A DNA stretch of 64,000 nucleotides, taken from positions 3,286,001 through 3,350,000 of the forward strand of contig CM035313.1 of assembly GCA_002900995.3 (NCBI GenBank), read 5' to 3'. The translations under genes were made by a program, and so were the position numbers. A model generated the notes under the pieces. It had not been told where the DNA came from, searched no databases, and was given only the letters and a program-made list of their open reading frames with translations. Positions 1 through 11,574 of the stretch are shown here, in pieces (positions within the stretch are counted from its first letter, which is position 1; each line of letters opens with the position of its first letter). Source of the stretch: Ganoderma boninense (lineage: Eukaryota; Basidiomycota; Agaricomycetes; Polyporales; Polyporaceae).

Positions 1-1939
1 CCGCAGTTTGAGGACGCCGCCTCTCCTCGCGTGTGCATCTAGTGTGCACGGCCAGCATGCCGCCTCCGCACCACTCGCGGTCGCTCTCACAGTTGTCCAA
101 GCTGCTGTCGGTTCGCACTTTGAATCCTTGAACCGTTGCACGCCGGCGAGGGCGATTGCTTCAACGGGCTGATTCTTGCATCCGGCAGCATGTACGTGGG
201 TCCTTGCACCCAGCGATGCTCAAATACGCGTGCCCATCTCGATTAGAGCAGACACCGGTGGCCGGCGTCGAGTTTTGTGTACCGGAAGGCAGTACGTTCG
301 CCATAACTCTTTTTTGTACGCACCCATTTTCACCACCCAGCCCGACACCCCCGTACACAGTTCGTGCCGTTTGGGGTCGTTCCCACTGCTATCCGCCGTG
401 ATCGCAGAAATCATCTTCTCATTGCGCAACCTGCCGCATCCCACCCGCGTCGGTGCGCAACGCCGGCTGTTGTGACGGGCTCAGAACAACGGGTACGGCA
501 TGTCTAACGCACTCCCGCTGGGTCTAGTCGACTTTTGGAATTCCGTGTCCGCGCAGATTTCGTCGGCGGGTGGATATAGCGGGTACTTGTGCTATGCTGA
601 CGACTGTGGATTGCTCTCAGTGCCTCATGCGTACAGGACGCACAGTGCACATCATCTGTGGCCGCGGACGACGCTCCACGCTCAGAAGACTGGCAGGCTC
701 AGGATAGGATGGCCAGGCGACAGCGTCTCAGCAACGCGCCTCAGGAGCTGACAACCGACTGCTTGGTCCAGCTTTCTGGCGGACCAGTCGGCACTGCGAT
801 ACGGCTCGCCCGACGTCAGGCTGAAGCTCCCGGGGCCGCTTGGGACTGTCTTGTGGAGGGAGCGGGCGTCGCCAAGACGCCGCTCCACATCAATACTTGC
901 GGCTATCCGAGTCGTCGCGGTGAATGGCAAGGACGTCCTTGGTGTCACTCCCGCTGCGTTGCATTTCTCCGACACATTCCAAAGACAGGACAATGAGTAT
1001 ACGCTGGAGTGGTTCATATCCGCAGACTCGGTGGTGCAGCGAAGACGAGTATGGTTTCGAGACAAATAGCTGGAGCGGCCTCACGGGAGGGCGACCGTAA
1101 GTAAGACGGGCGTGTTCATGCTGCGCATGAGTCTTTGCAGCTCGGAAGCGTTGCTGACGTACGTCCTGCAGGCCGCTGACATACAACAGGCCCCGATAGT
1201 CCGGAGGCTGGGGCGTCGACATCGGGTCGAACAGGCGCAGGTGCGTCGCTGTTACAGCCCCCTCCCATTGTTTCGCCTATCCGCGACGCGTAAACCGCAT
1301 CCCTGTCATAGCCCGCAGCTCGTTCATGGACTTCTGCGACGCCCGGCTCCGCTCTGGACTGTTGTCTCATAAACAACAACCATCCAGGACCGCGCATGTT
1401 CCGCTGCGTCGCTCTCCAAGTTGTCGCATCGTCCAGTTTCTCTGTGTACCCCCAAACTCCCATTTCGCGCCAACCATCGCGTGTCCTCGACGCTCAGCAC
1501 TCACGACTTGAGACAGACCGTGGCGTCGGTTACAAGCGGCCTAGTGGAGCCTGCCGTGTTGGGATGTCGATTTCAATGCTCGGTCTCGCACGGTGTCTAG
1601 TTGCTCAGGGCCCGGCACCGATGATGGCGCACCGAGTCGCAGATCCTGCCCAGGCTTCCCGCACTCTCGGTGCGTCCACTGGCGAGCTGCCGCATCGCGC
1701 CCGGGACGCGGGAGATTGAGATCCACTTGCCGACCTGACAGTCCCGAGCGCGGCGGACCCGACAGTGCGAAGCGAAGACGGGCGCGGGCGAGTTGGTCGG
1801 GCGACCGTGTTTGCCGTTGTGTACGCCTGCTTGCAGGTACGCGTTGTGTCGCGTGCACGAAGCCTCTGACAGCTTGGCGGATCGCTGACCCAATGCTTGG
1901 AACGGAGCAGGCGGCTCCCAGGTTCGCACCGGGAACAGA
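1..1939. other. No confident gene
   Basis: Short overlapping open frames occur on both strands, but none has recognisable domains or a consistent exon model. A few stretches have a protein-like composition, for example the minus-strand frame near 1,222-900 and the plus-strand frame near 851-1,069, each closed by stops within about 110 codons. They could be exons of an unrecognised gene or relics of one. Confidence 0.5.
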
Positions 1940-1940
1940 G

Positions 1941-2592
1941 CTCGCATATATCCATTTCGACAGGGGGCCCGTGTCCGCCAACACCCCACCGACTTCCCAC
2001 CCCAGCAGGCAGCGGTCCAGCTTTTCGACCGCATCTCGCGGATGGCCCAGCCGGCGCACAGTCTTTGTGCGCTCGAACAACGCCGGCTACGCTCACGGCA
2101 CCCTTCGTACTCTCCTCGACGACGAGCTGCGTGAGTCGCGCCGCGTCCCCCGCTCGTCCATATCGACTGCAAGCGCTCCCAGACTCGCCTTTCACTACAC
2201 GTTCTCGAGAGACGACAACGCGAAGATGCGGTACACGCCCCGGACGTTCCGCGACGACATCCTGTTCCCGTACCACGCCACGCTCCCCGCCCGGCAGTGC
2301 CGCATCCCGCTCCGCAACCTCAGCGCCCGCGGCGGAGGCATGGGAGCTCGTCTGGCTCATCCGAGCGGGGGTGCTGCAGTTCGAGGAGGCGACGGCGGAC
2401 GACATACGCGCTGCCCGTCCGACTCGACATCGCGGACACGGTTCCCGGCAGTGGTGCCCGCTTCGCCGCCGCCGTCGCACGCAGGGACTCGGACATCGGT
2501 GGCCGGCGGCTGCGTTTCGACGAGCACGGGGCGGTCATCCCACCGCGGTACAAGTGGGCCCGAACAAGAGCAAGGCGTGGATCGACGAGTAG
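1941..2592 (+). pseudogene. Frame-broken remnant of an unrecognised protein-coding gene
   Basis: A protein-like reading can be followed only by changing frame. The first block reads IYPFRQGARVRQH and onward to SRHPSYSPRRRA at about 2,130. A plausible GTGAGT...CAG intron at 2,131-2,182 joins it in phase to LAFHYTFSRDD and RYTPRTFRDDILFPYH. Near 2,335 the sensible frame shifts to PAAEAWELVWLIRAGVLQF, near 2,410 it shifts again to LPVRLDIADTVPGSGAR, and near 2,560 it returns to GPNKSKAWIDE followed by a stop at 2,590-2,592. At least three frame changes in 300 bases point to a decayed gene, though assembly indels are an alternative. I do not recognise the family and see no catalytic motif. The upstream end was not found. 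Confidence 0.35.
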
Positions 2593-3428
2593 GGGGACGA
2601 CTCGGAGACTGCGACGAAGGCGGTCAGCTTGGAGCCAATCAGGATGTGGAAGGCTGACGGTGGGGAGGGGGAGGAGGGGCAAATTACCGAGTGGGAGTGA
2701 GGCCCTTGGGAGCATTCGGTATGTACCCGGCGGCCGGCTGTCCGTCCAGGACCATTGACTCAAGTTTCACTTGCAGGGGCTGCGGAGCCATCTGGCATGC
2801 AGCGCGCAAACCAGCGCTGCGGTCGGACCGACCGACTCTTACGCATTGAAGCTCTTGGTCGCAACGCGTATATGTGGACCAAAATCCGCACTGGGCCAGT
2901 GATGCTGCGGATATCCGCAGCTGCCTTCCTGGCTTCGATCGCCGTTGCCCTCAGCTCAGTAACCCTCTGTACTATCCACAACGCAGGAACATTTCTCGGC
3001 GACGTCGCACATAGCAGCATGCCGGCATTTGGGGTGGTTCTCGTTCGCCGAGTCGCGTGCCGATCGCGATATGAAAAAGCACCTTGAATTCGAGGCCCGC
3101 CGCGCGATGCAGCCAAAGGCGTGTTACTTATGTACTTTATTTTCCGTACCTTACCATCTGCATCCTAATACACCCTGTTGCGAGTCCTCGCGCGCGCGTT
3201 GTCTGCATGACAAGCCAGTCTGGAACTTGTGCCAAATGCTGCCCTCGGCGCTGGAACACCGCGTCCTGATGGTCGAAACCGACACTGTACTGTGCAGTGT
3301 AGTGTGGAGTGTGTACTGTGTAGTGTGTAGCGTGTTACACTGTAGCGTGCAGTGTGCAGACCCAAGTGATCGGTCGGGGAGATGTGCTGCTCGCCAGGGC
3401 GGGTGCCGTGGCGTGCAACACGTAATGG
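2593..3428. other. Intergenic, with degenerate AGTGT-type repeats
   Basis: No gene is supported here. The only structure seen is the simple repeat listed separately. The sequence turns AT-rich at 3,420-3,440. Confidence 0.5.
3285..3358. repeat. Degenerate short tandem repeat (AGTGT/GTGTA family)
   Basis: About 74 bases are made almost entirely of variants of 'agtgt', 'tgtact' and 'gtgtag' in tandem. This is a decayed microsatellite. It contains no long open frame and has no evident function. Confidence 0.7.
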
Positions 3429-4169
3429 CTAAATATTAATTAATGAACGGAGCACCGCTGCAACGCACGCCGCACTCGCCTGTGCGGACTCCGGGAACAC
3501 ATCGTCAAGCTGCCGTTGCACGTTCGTCGTCTCGTACGTCGGGAGGTCCAGGCGCGCTCGCGCTTGGAAGAGGCGGACGCCGTACCACCGGCGGATGCGG
3601 GCTTTCAAAGGCTCCTCGAGCCGTAAGCCGAGGATCGCCATGGCACGGTGTGCGAGGCTGCACGCGAAGCGGCCGACGGAGACGTGCAGGAGGTGGCTTG
3701 CGTCCACCGTGCGGGTGTCGATCGCGACTTGCAGCTGCGCACGACGACCGTCAGGACACTGCTTTCACAACGAAGAATGCACGCACGATGTTCCGCAGCT
3801 GCCCTTCGCACCTGGTTGAACGTATGAGTACACGTGTATTCGCGCAACCTCGATGCTATACGCGTACCACAAACCCACGGCGGGGAAGATCGCCTGCCCG
3901 AGCTCGGCCACCGCATAGAGCAGGAGCAGGAGCGCGCAGGTAGGGATGCTCAGGACGTCCTTGAGCATCCGCCAAATGTACGGCAAGCCCTCCAGCAGGT
4001 CCATGTACTTCTCTAGCCTGGACGATCCGGGGATGCGAGCGAGCTTGGGCTCGCGCTCCTCGTAGAGGTCCCATACCCCGAATGTGGTGTGCTTGACCCG
4101 GCGTGCGTCGTGTGGGTCGAAGGTGCCCTTGCGGTTTGAAAATGTCTTTGCGCTTCGCCGCCACAGCAT
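3429..4169 (-). pseudogene. Truncated ABC-transporter-like protein (N-terminal fragment)
   Basis: The first part, from an ATG at 4,169, reads VWDLYEEREPKLARIPGSS, then LEGLPYIWRMLKDVLSI, then a hydrophobic segment (CALLLLLYAVAELGQAIFPAVGLWYA). After a probable intron beginning GTATAG near 3,850, it continues as VAIDTRTVDASHLLHVSVGRFACSLAHR and PTYETTNVQRQLDDVFPES, then stops at 3,429. From memory, this order of segments resembles the N-terminal membrane region of basidiomycete ABC multidrug-type transporters, which continue for several hundred more residues to Walker A and B motifs. Nothing of the nucleotide-binding domain is present on either strand nearby. The 3' splice site could not be placed in phase with the donor, which also suggests decay. 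The family assignment is moderate; the truncation is clear. Confidence 0.45.
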
Positions 4170-4758
4170 GTTAGGGTACAAGATTGAGCGTGCAGTCGAC
4201 AGTGGAACTGTGGGATCCGAGATTTTACACTGGGCGGTCGGGTCGACGGTGACTGCGGCGTCGTGAGAATCCGACTGAGAAGACGAGTCACCGGGATCGA
4301 AGGTATTAGGGTTTACACGTTCACGGCTCGGAAGACGTAATCATTGCACAGGCGATTCCACATGTGCAGTGTGCCACCATGGCTGAATCGGCGACATAAA
4401 ATGTCAATTTGTCTCGTAACAACAGCACGACAAAGCTGGTCAACTCACCAATGATTCCATTCTCCCAAAGAAGCTAATTTTCACAGATACGCCCCATAGT
4501 AAACAAGCTGCGCAGAGAGGAAATCGTGAGTCCAAAACCGCGCCAGTGGTCTGCGGCAGTCCTCCCCTGTGCTCCTCGTGGCCCTTAAGTCGACAAAGAT
4601 CCGAGCCCTCTCAGAACCACAAGCTACCACAACCACATACGCCTGCAGGCGCGAAACTCTCACCAAGTCCGGCTCAGAGGAGACAGAACGCAACGAGGAT
4701 AATTACGATCATGAGTATCATGAACTCTAGATAACGGAACGTCTAGGTGCGCGAGGCT

Positions 4759-6019
4759 TTACATCGCTTCTATGCCAAACAGGTACCTTACTCGCTCATA
4801 GATGAGGAACGTGAAGATGGTGTGCGTCCCGAGCTGCACGAGATCAGAAAGAGAGCGGCATGAGCGGTGGCGTCGAGGTATGAAGATTGGCACGGGGACC
4901 GACATACCCTTGCCCAGCACATCCCGAAGCCCTTGAAGAAGCCGAAAGGCCCCTCGTTGACCATGATCTGCCGGACGCAGTCGAACGCACCCTTGAACTG
5001 GTGGTTCTTATCGTTCATCAGGCGCACCTTCACGACGTCTAGGCACGACGTCAGTAAACGTTCTCTATGGCGCCTACGACACACTGACCGACTGGATTTG
5101 AGGTGACCGAGCAGAAGAAGCTACACAATCCCTCGTCAGCGCACGCCTCCCGCAAGCGGCGATCGTACGGAAGACATACCCGGCAAAGGTGCTTGCTACG
5201 AAGTGCAGCGGGACACCCTCTTGCATGACGCCCCGTTTCTTCAGGGTCTGCTTGATCTGGTCATACGAGCAGATCTGCGTCCCGGAGAGCACGATGCCGC
5301 GAATAGTTGTCGGGCCGACGCCGCGATAGAGAGAGCGAAGCCCCCCAGCGACAGACGACGTACCCGCAATGATCGCAGCCTTCGCGCCGTCCTGGTAAAT
5401 TGTCGCGAATGCGTGGCGCAAATTCCGATATGGGTTGCCATTCGGATAGTACGCCTGCATTCGGACTGAAATAGATACTATTATTCGGAATGCCCCCGAT
5501 TTCGGAAGATGTAGGAGGAGCGTGCCTTTCACAAGGTCGGCCGGGTTCGCGAGCGCACTGCCGATCGTCGCCGCAATCGACGCGGCCATGATCTTCAGGG
5601 GCAGGCCCTCCCGCGTCAGGGCACCGTTGGAGGCGTCATGCAACCTAACACAGGTACTCGTCAGCCGTGCGTGGGCGAGGAAGCTGGAGGTGGGAAGAAA
5701 ACACGCACTTGTCTTTGAAAAACTCGTAGCTGCCCATCCGGAAGCCCGAATAGAAGATTTCACGGAGCATGCTGGCGCTCATCCCGCCAGCCAGGCTGCG
5801 AATGCCTTCTGTGCGGGCCATCTCCACGCCGACTGACCAGAATGCGTTCGCGCGGGCCCCTGGTGCTACAATCGCTGTTGAGTAAGCTTCTTGCTGCGAC
5901 CAAAAAAAAGACAAATAATTGCGGAGGGAAAGACGGCATATCTGGTTTACCTGAGCTCGGCTATCCGGAAGGGACAGGAGCCCATTTTCGCAGAAATAGC
6001 CATGCTCATAGCCGGTCAT
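4759..6019 (-). pseudogene. Mitochondrial carrier (SLC25) family gene lacking repeat 1 signature
   Basis: Exons on the minus strand are 6019-5709, 5644-5526, 5465-5180, 5120-5089, 5038-4908 and 4833-4759; phases close exactly, giving 317 codons and a stop. Carrier hallmarks are repeat 2 'NPADLVKVRMQ' and repeat 3 'TSNPVDVVKVRLMND', followed by GPFGFFKGFGMCWARLGTH and a C-terminal FLIYERVR. The segment RTEGIRSLAGGMSASMLRE matches the second half of repeat 1. The encoded N-terminus (MTGYEHGYFCENGLLS onward) contains no helix 1 and no P-x-D/E-x-x-K/R motif, which a six-helix inner-membrane carrier needs, so the 5' end appears lost or replaced. Intron 2 (5,525-5,466) starts with GC rather than GT. 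Substrate cannot be named; dicarboxylate- or oxaloacetate-type carriers are closest by memory. It could still be transcribed. Confidence 0.6.
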
Positions 6020-7630
6020 GCGAAAAATGGTTTATTTTAGATTTTTGGCGTGGATTCCGGGAAGAATTTTGAGAGGTGATTTTAGGGAGAGGGAGTGCAC
6101 GATTCGCAGGGAGACATCGAATCGTCTAGGCACCTCTGAACGAGGTTCAGCTCCCCCGAATCATAATTCCCTCAATTTGACTCCCCTTTATCAACACTCG
6201 TCAGAGGGTGCTCGACGGAATCTACAGCAAGTTCCACCTATGAAGAGCCTTATGTTGAATCGAGTAAGCGAGATATCGCCCGAAGTTTCTTTAATATACC
6301 GGCCCAGACGTCCGGCCCGCCAGCCTTGAGAGGCCACAAGTCTCCGGGGAAAGGGCAATGCTGAGTCCCAGGCATTAGCTCGATACCGACGACCTCGGTG
6401 GGCGAAACATGGATGGAGGGAAGAGCCACCCAAAACATACGAAAACGGACAGAATGTACGAGATTCCGTTTAGAAACACAGACAACGAAACATCTCAGAA
6501 TATTAACTCAACACCGAATCCCTGCGCGGAGCGGCATAGACTACCCCTTTTGAAACTTGGAAAATCGTACGCGACTCTAGGCAAAACGAGAGGCACGAAG
6601 CGGCTTTAGGGGTGGGGTATTCCCCCACAGCAGCACCGGCGACTCTGCTCGATTCTGGCAGAATCTAATAGAATCGCCGCTTCGCCCCCCCCCCCCCCCC
6701 CGAAGTGAAGAGACTCCCTTGGAAAACAAAAAAAGTACGCACTCTGTGTCCGGAGCTGCTGCCGTACTTTGATGCTGTGCGCAGAGCTGGGGGTCAGTAA
6801 TGCGAAGAAACCTCGTCACAGCGTGTCTCCACCCACATGTCTGTGGGATTGACACTCGCAGAGGACGCCATATCTGTTGAAAACAGTTCGGTTAGGCAAA
6901 ACAACACCCATTCTATGGTCAACGAAGCATGTACGCACTGCTGAAGGCGGCGCCCACAAATTTCAGCGCATACTGTGTATCCTGCACTTGTCTGTCGACA
7001 ACCGTGTCATCCAAAGGGACGACGCTGACTCGCGTGGATGCCGACGCCATCTAAATTATATCTATGGGTATAACGAAGCGTTAGGATGGTATGCAGAGAC
7101 AGCGGGAGACGTTAAGGTCCGCGAGAGCGGTTTGAGCACGGGCGGAGGTGGAAGAAGAGAAGGAAGGAGCCTACCGACCGCGCTGCGCTCCCGCCTCCCG
7201 TTATACACGAAGCGTGAATTCGGAATAGCGACTGGCCTGCGGACGGCACGCAGGGGGCACAGAACGGAGAACGCATGATCAAGTGACCGTGGCCGTGTCC
7301 CATCGGCGGGCGCTCGGCTGCCCACCGCACGGGAGCCTACAGGAGAGCGAGGATTGGACAGAAGGGCGACTTGTCGCTGAAGGTCGTTCTGCGGAGGCCG
7401 ACAGTGCCTTCGGAGATGGACCACGGGAGAACATTCAGCGTGCAGGTATTCGGAGAGAATTGGTGACATGCGAATTCGGAATGCCAGGAACAGGGGGCGT
7501 TCACGCCAGCTTGGAGGACATCAACGTCGAAAAGTGAATTCAGAGACCCCGAACACCAGTTCGACACTACCACCCCTTTAGCCGAGATAAGATTAAGATG
7601 ATGTACAATATCTGATCTTATCACTTCGCG
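6020..7630. other. No confident gene
   Basis: Only short frames without recognisable domains were seen. The homopolymer at 6,685-6,701 is listed separately. The stretch ends at the retroelement insertion. Confidence 0.5.
6685..6701. repeat. Poly-C tract (17 C)
   Basis: An uninterrupted run of 17 cytosines. It is prone to slippage and sequencing error, so its true length is uncertain. Confidence 0.85.
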
Positions 7631-7635
7631 GTCTG

Positions 7636-7839
7636 TGTAACGGCCCCCGTTACTCTGGCCGTGACTCCATGATCCGGTCACGTTAGATTAGTCTGCTACG
7701 ATACGTTCTGCTTCTCTTTGACGAACCAACTCAGGTCTCGGGCTGGTCTGCTAGCCCCCTCGCTGTACTCGCCTTTCGTACTTCGAATATATCCTCTCGT
7801 TTCGTCTCTCGACCTCGCGGCGGCAGGCCGCCCGTTACA
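7636..7839 (+). repeat. 5' LTR
   Basis: A 204-bp repeat that appears identical base for base to 9,611-9,814. It is bounded by TGTAACGG and CCGTTACA and preceded by the target-site copy GTCTG. Confidence 0.9.
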
Positions 7840-9610
7840 GTTTGGTTCGTCCACCAAACTAGGTCCTTTCGACTCCTCTTGCTTGTCTTGCTCGTCCGCG
7901 GTTCATCCCCGCAACCATCCCCTCGTTCGATCCCCCGTTTTCGACCCTTCTAATCCCAATATATATCCTTTCTCGATGCCTGGTGGTCATCCATCCACTT
8001 CTTACACCGGCTCACCACATTCTTCGGCGGCCTTAGTCCAAAGCCCCTATCTTTTGGTCTCGCGCATCCTCTGGCCATCCGGCCTCTTTCATGAACCTAC
8101 AGGCCCACGTTCACGCCCTCGATACTCTGGCCTTGCGCGTTGCCAACCATTTCAAGATCCCTTCTCGTTCCGGATCACGACACTCCTCACGCTCGCTCGC
8201 GCCCACCCGGAACCACCGTCGTTGGCCCGCGCATACATCACGGCACGCTCCACCGCCATCGGAGTTATGTCATTGGAGGGACGCGCTCCTCATCGTTCAT
8301 TTTCCATGCATTTTTTGTTTTCGTAACCTCGCCTCTTCCTCCTCGACATCGTCGCTCACTGGCGCCCGCTATCCCACCTCATGGACCCCTCGCGATCATG
8401 CCTGCCCCTCGTGTCCTCATCAACCTCACCCACGTTAGCTCTCCCTCCCTCCCTCCCTTCATAGCAATCAACCTTCATCAACCCCCCGGTTTCCGAGGCT
8501 GTCTTTTTCAGGTCGCCTCGTCTCCGCGCCTCCGGCACGGAAGCCTCGGCGGAAAAAAGGGAGATAGGTGTGGTGGAACCAGAGCCTTCGGAGGACGCGG
8601 ACATGGAGCAGAGCGGAAGGTACGCTGTCCTCGAGACCTCTTGCACGTCTTCGCGGAGGTGGGATGGAGCGGCGCGGAGGACCACCGTAGCAAGTCGGTG
8701 TGTCCACGCAGGTTCGGAGCGGAGACGGAGATCCTGTGTGGACGCAGGTCTCCCTCTGGTGCGTCGCTACGCGCGCACACTCCTCTTCCCTCGGCCGTCG
8801 CGCGTAACCGCTGCGACGGGCATCCTCGGATGGCGCAGCAAGCTCATGCAAGCTGCGTCAGTCTCTCTCTCAAGATGGTCCGCGATCCTCGCGCATTTTT
8901 AAACTTTTTGTGCCCTCAAGATCACGCTTTTTCGACGCCCTTTTGACACCTTTCGACGTTTTGATCCCTCGGTGCGCCTTGTTCTCGACACTTGTCATCC
9001 CCACCTCTTGTCGCATTTTGGCCACTGTATCCGCATCACGCCCCTCATCCTTGCATTCGATGCTTTCTTTCAACCCCCAGTGCATCCTTCTTGTCGCCTC
9101 GCCTCGTGGACATTGGCTGCGGTCAAATCTGCTGAGTGCGTTGTATCTTCGTCTACGTCCTCGCCTCTCGTCTCGATCTATGACCACGGTTCTAGGCTTC
9201 GGTCTTAACGTGTTTTAGTTGCTCGTTACATCCTCGTTTTTGGTCTTCTCGGGCTGCGGCCTGGGTTGACATCTCTATGTCTATGGTCATGCGGGAGTCG
9301 CTATCCCCTTGACACCCACCTTAGCTTACCGGTAGCATGTGTGGACCCTCTTGTGTAGCTTGTGTCTCTTGTCCCTCGCACTGTGTCTACGTCAAGCCTC
9401 GCCTTGCCCCTACGTCTCAGTGACCCTTGAACTCCGCACTACGTCTTCGTTTATAGCTGTTTTGGTACCTACGTCTTGCACTACGTTGTTGCCACTTGAT
9501 TACTACTTGTGTTATTGTTTTTCTACGTTTAGGTTTACCTTATGTTACGACCCTACAGCACTACGTCTCTCGTCACCCACTCCTCGATCCGTACCTTAAG
9601 GAGGAGATGG

Positions 9611-9814
9611 TGTAACGGCCCCCGTTACTCTGGCCGTGACTCCATGATCCGGTCACGTTAGATTAGTCTGCTACGATACGTTCTGCTTCTCTTTGACGAA
9701 CCAACTCAGGTCTCGGGCTGGTCTGCTAGCCCCCTCGCTGTACTCGCCTTTCGTACTTCGAATATATCCTCTCGTTTCGTCTCTCGACCTCGCGGCGGCA
9801 GGCCGCCCGTTACA
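9611..9814 (+). repeat. 3' LTR
   Basis: The second copy of the 204-bp repeat, preceded by the purine-rich tract and followed by GTCTG. No difference from the 5' LTR was found on reading, which implies recent insertion. Confidence 0.9.
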
Positions 9815-9819
9815 GTCTG

Positions 9820-11574
9820 GCCAGCTCGTCCTCGACGTTGGCCACCAGCTCCAGCTTTTGTGGCTTTTATTCACTCTCCTGGTTCCCAGAACGCCATAAT
9901 TGTCTCGCCATTCTTACGTGCGTTCCTCTTAACCCCCATGAATGCTCCCTCAACCTTGGAGACATGTATGGCATGCAACCACCAGCTGCGCGGACACTGA
10001 CATGGAGCTCGAGGGTAGCTACATATCTCATCAGAGAAGGACAAAATGTGAGCCATTGCATTATACCTCCATATCGTTACCGGACCTTGTTGGCGGACAG
10101 AGCAGGCAGTGAATATTTGAATGGGGAGATGCCAGGGCGTGCAGGACGTGGTCTGAGCGATGGCGGCACATCCGGGAACTATTGATTGCCGTGTCCAGCG
10201 CTTCTGCCCATCCAAGGCGGCTGCATCTCGCAACCTCTAAAGCTCGTTCTGTTTGTGCTTTGACTTTGTTAAAACTATCACAGATGGTTAATACAACCAA
10301 TTAAAGACTAAGTATGAACTTTTTGCCCTCAAATTCAAGCAGTACAGGAGTAGTCGAAGTTCGACCAGAACATGGATGGAAAAGCGAAAATCGGGACCTC
10401 GGACACCGGTTGGATAAGACTACCACCGGTGTTGATGTCGGCGCTAGTTCGCCTGAACGCCCCCTGGCCAGGAATACGCCATGTCGCGACGAAATGGCGA
10501 AGCGAGTTCGTGATTGGCGGATGGGTTGATTATGATACCTTCGTTGGTGGCGCCGCGGACAGGCAGGGATGCGCTAAGTATCGCATGGTTCGCAAAGGAA
10601 GGAGCATTAGTGGATGGACGAGAGCTGGAGACAAGCTGAGACAAGTCGCTGGAATGAGTGGTGTGTTTCGGACGCATACGGATCATTCATAAGCGCCTCC
10701 AAACGCACTACTAGCGCCCATCCTGTGAGCGCTACGTGACTCGGGGCGCTGCGACTCGGATGCGGCTCTTCGAACTGGGTGGACTTGTCGTCCACCACCA
10801 ACCAATGCCAGTCCAGGGCTTTGCGACACTTTCCGTAGCATCTTTCTTCTTCAACACAATCGTAACTCACTCTTTTTTGGTCAGAACATCAAAACACATG
10901 GCAACTCGCACGAGTTTGTTTCCTACTTACTTACTCTGCGGGGAACACATACTGCCTACAACTTTCGGGTTATCGAGCCGCTCCGACCTTCAGAACCCCT
11001 TCCAGTCAACGAAAGCAACTATTATCCCATTTTACGGGTATAGTAAGGATACGGGATGAATTTTGATCGAATTGAATTCCTCCTCCGTCATTAACGAGCA
11101 CAAGAAAGGGTGTTCGAGAGTTCCAATGCCGTGTCCAAGGTCACCGTCTCCTACTGTCCTACTTCCCACTGATTGAGCTGACATTGACGATTACTGGCCA
11201 TTCTAGTGGTCTAGGCCGATACGACGATACTACAGCGATGACAATTCATTATTTTCATAATTTTCTGACCCTATACGGCTGGATCCGATCTTACTACTTG
11301 CGCTGAGAATGAAGGTAGTGCGGCGCCGGTCTCGGACTCCCAGATTCCAACTTATCTAGGGCATTCTCTTCAGGGCCAGTGAGATGGTCGTAGTATATTG
11401 GCTACAGCTACAGTGGAATGTGCTCATCATACATGTTCATAGGTCATACAGGTGCATACTCCCACGTCCCCGCCGTGGATCGCAAATAGGAGTTTTTGCA
11501 TATCTGCAAGCCACGTTCAGCGACAAGCTCCAAATCGAAGGCCCGAGGAGGTACGCACCGAGCATGGGGGGTAT
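9820..11574. other. No confident gene
   Basis: Small frames on both strands (for example minus 10,300-10,061 and 10,233-9,871) have no recognisable domain. No repeat or RNA gene was seen. The region is more AT-rich from about 10,250 to 11,450. Confidence 0.45.

Larger units (their letters stand above)
7636..9814 (+). mobile_element. Young non-autonomous LTR retroelement (TRIM-like)
   Basis: Two direct 204-bp repeats flank a 1,771-bp interior. Each repeat begins TGTAACGG and ends CCGTTACA, so the termini are TG...CA and form a perfect 8-bp inverted repeat. The element is flanked by GTCTG on both sides (7,631-7,635 and 9,815-9,819), a 5-bp target-site duplication typical of LTR integration. 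A purine-rich tract, aaggaggagatgg (9,598-9,610), directly precedes the 3' LTR, as expected of a polypurine tract, and this sets the plus orientation. A TGG four bases inside the 5' LTR (7,843) could start a primer-binding site; alternatively the 6-bp hairpin tttggt/accaaa at 7,841-7,858 may matter. The interior is pyrimidine-rich with open frames up to 268 codons, but I see no protease, reverse transcriptase or integrase motif. Mobilisation would have to be in trans. Confidence 0.9.

Noticed and set aside
7921..7955. GTTCGAT motif as a possible tRNA T-arm
   Set aside because: No flanking stem or anticodon arm can be built. No tRNA was found anywhere in the window.
7718..8946. Open frames of 202 and 268 codons in the LTR element as a possible gag gene
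   Set aside because: They begin inside the LTR or overlap in conflicting frames, are Ser/Pro/His-rich from the pyrimidine-rich DNA, and show no zinc knuckle or capsid-like pattern.
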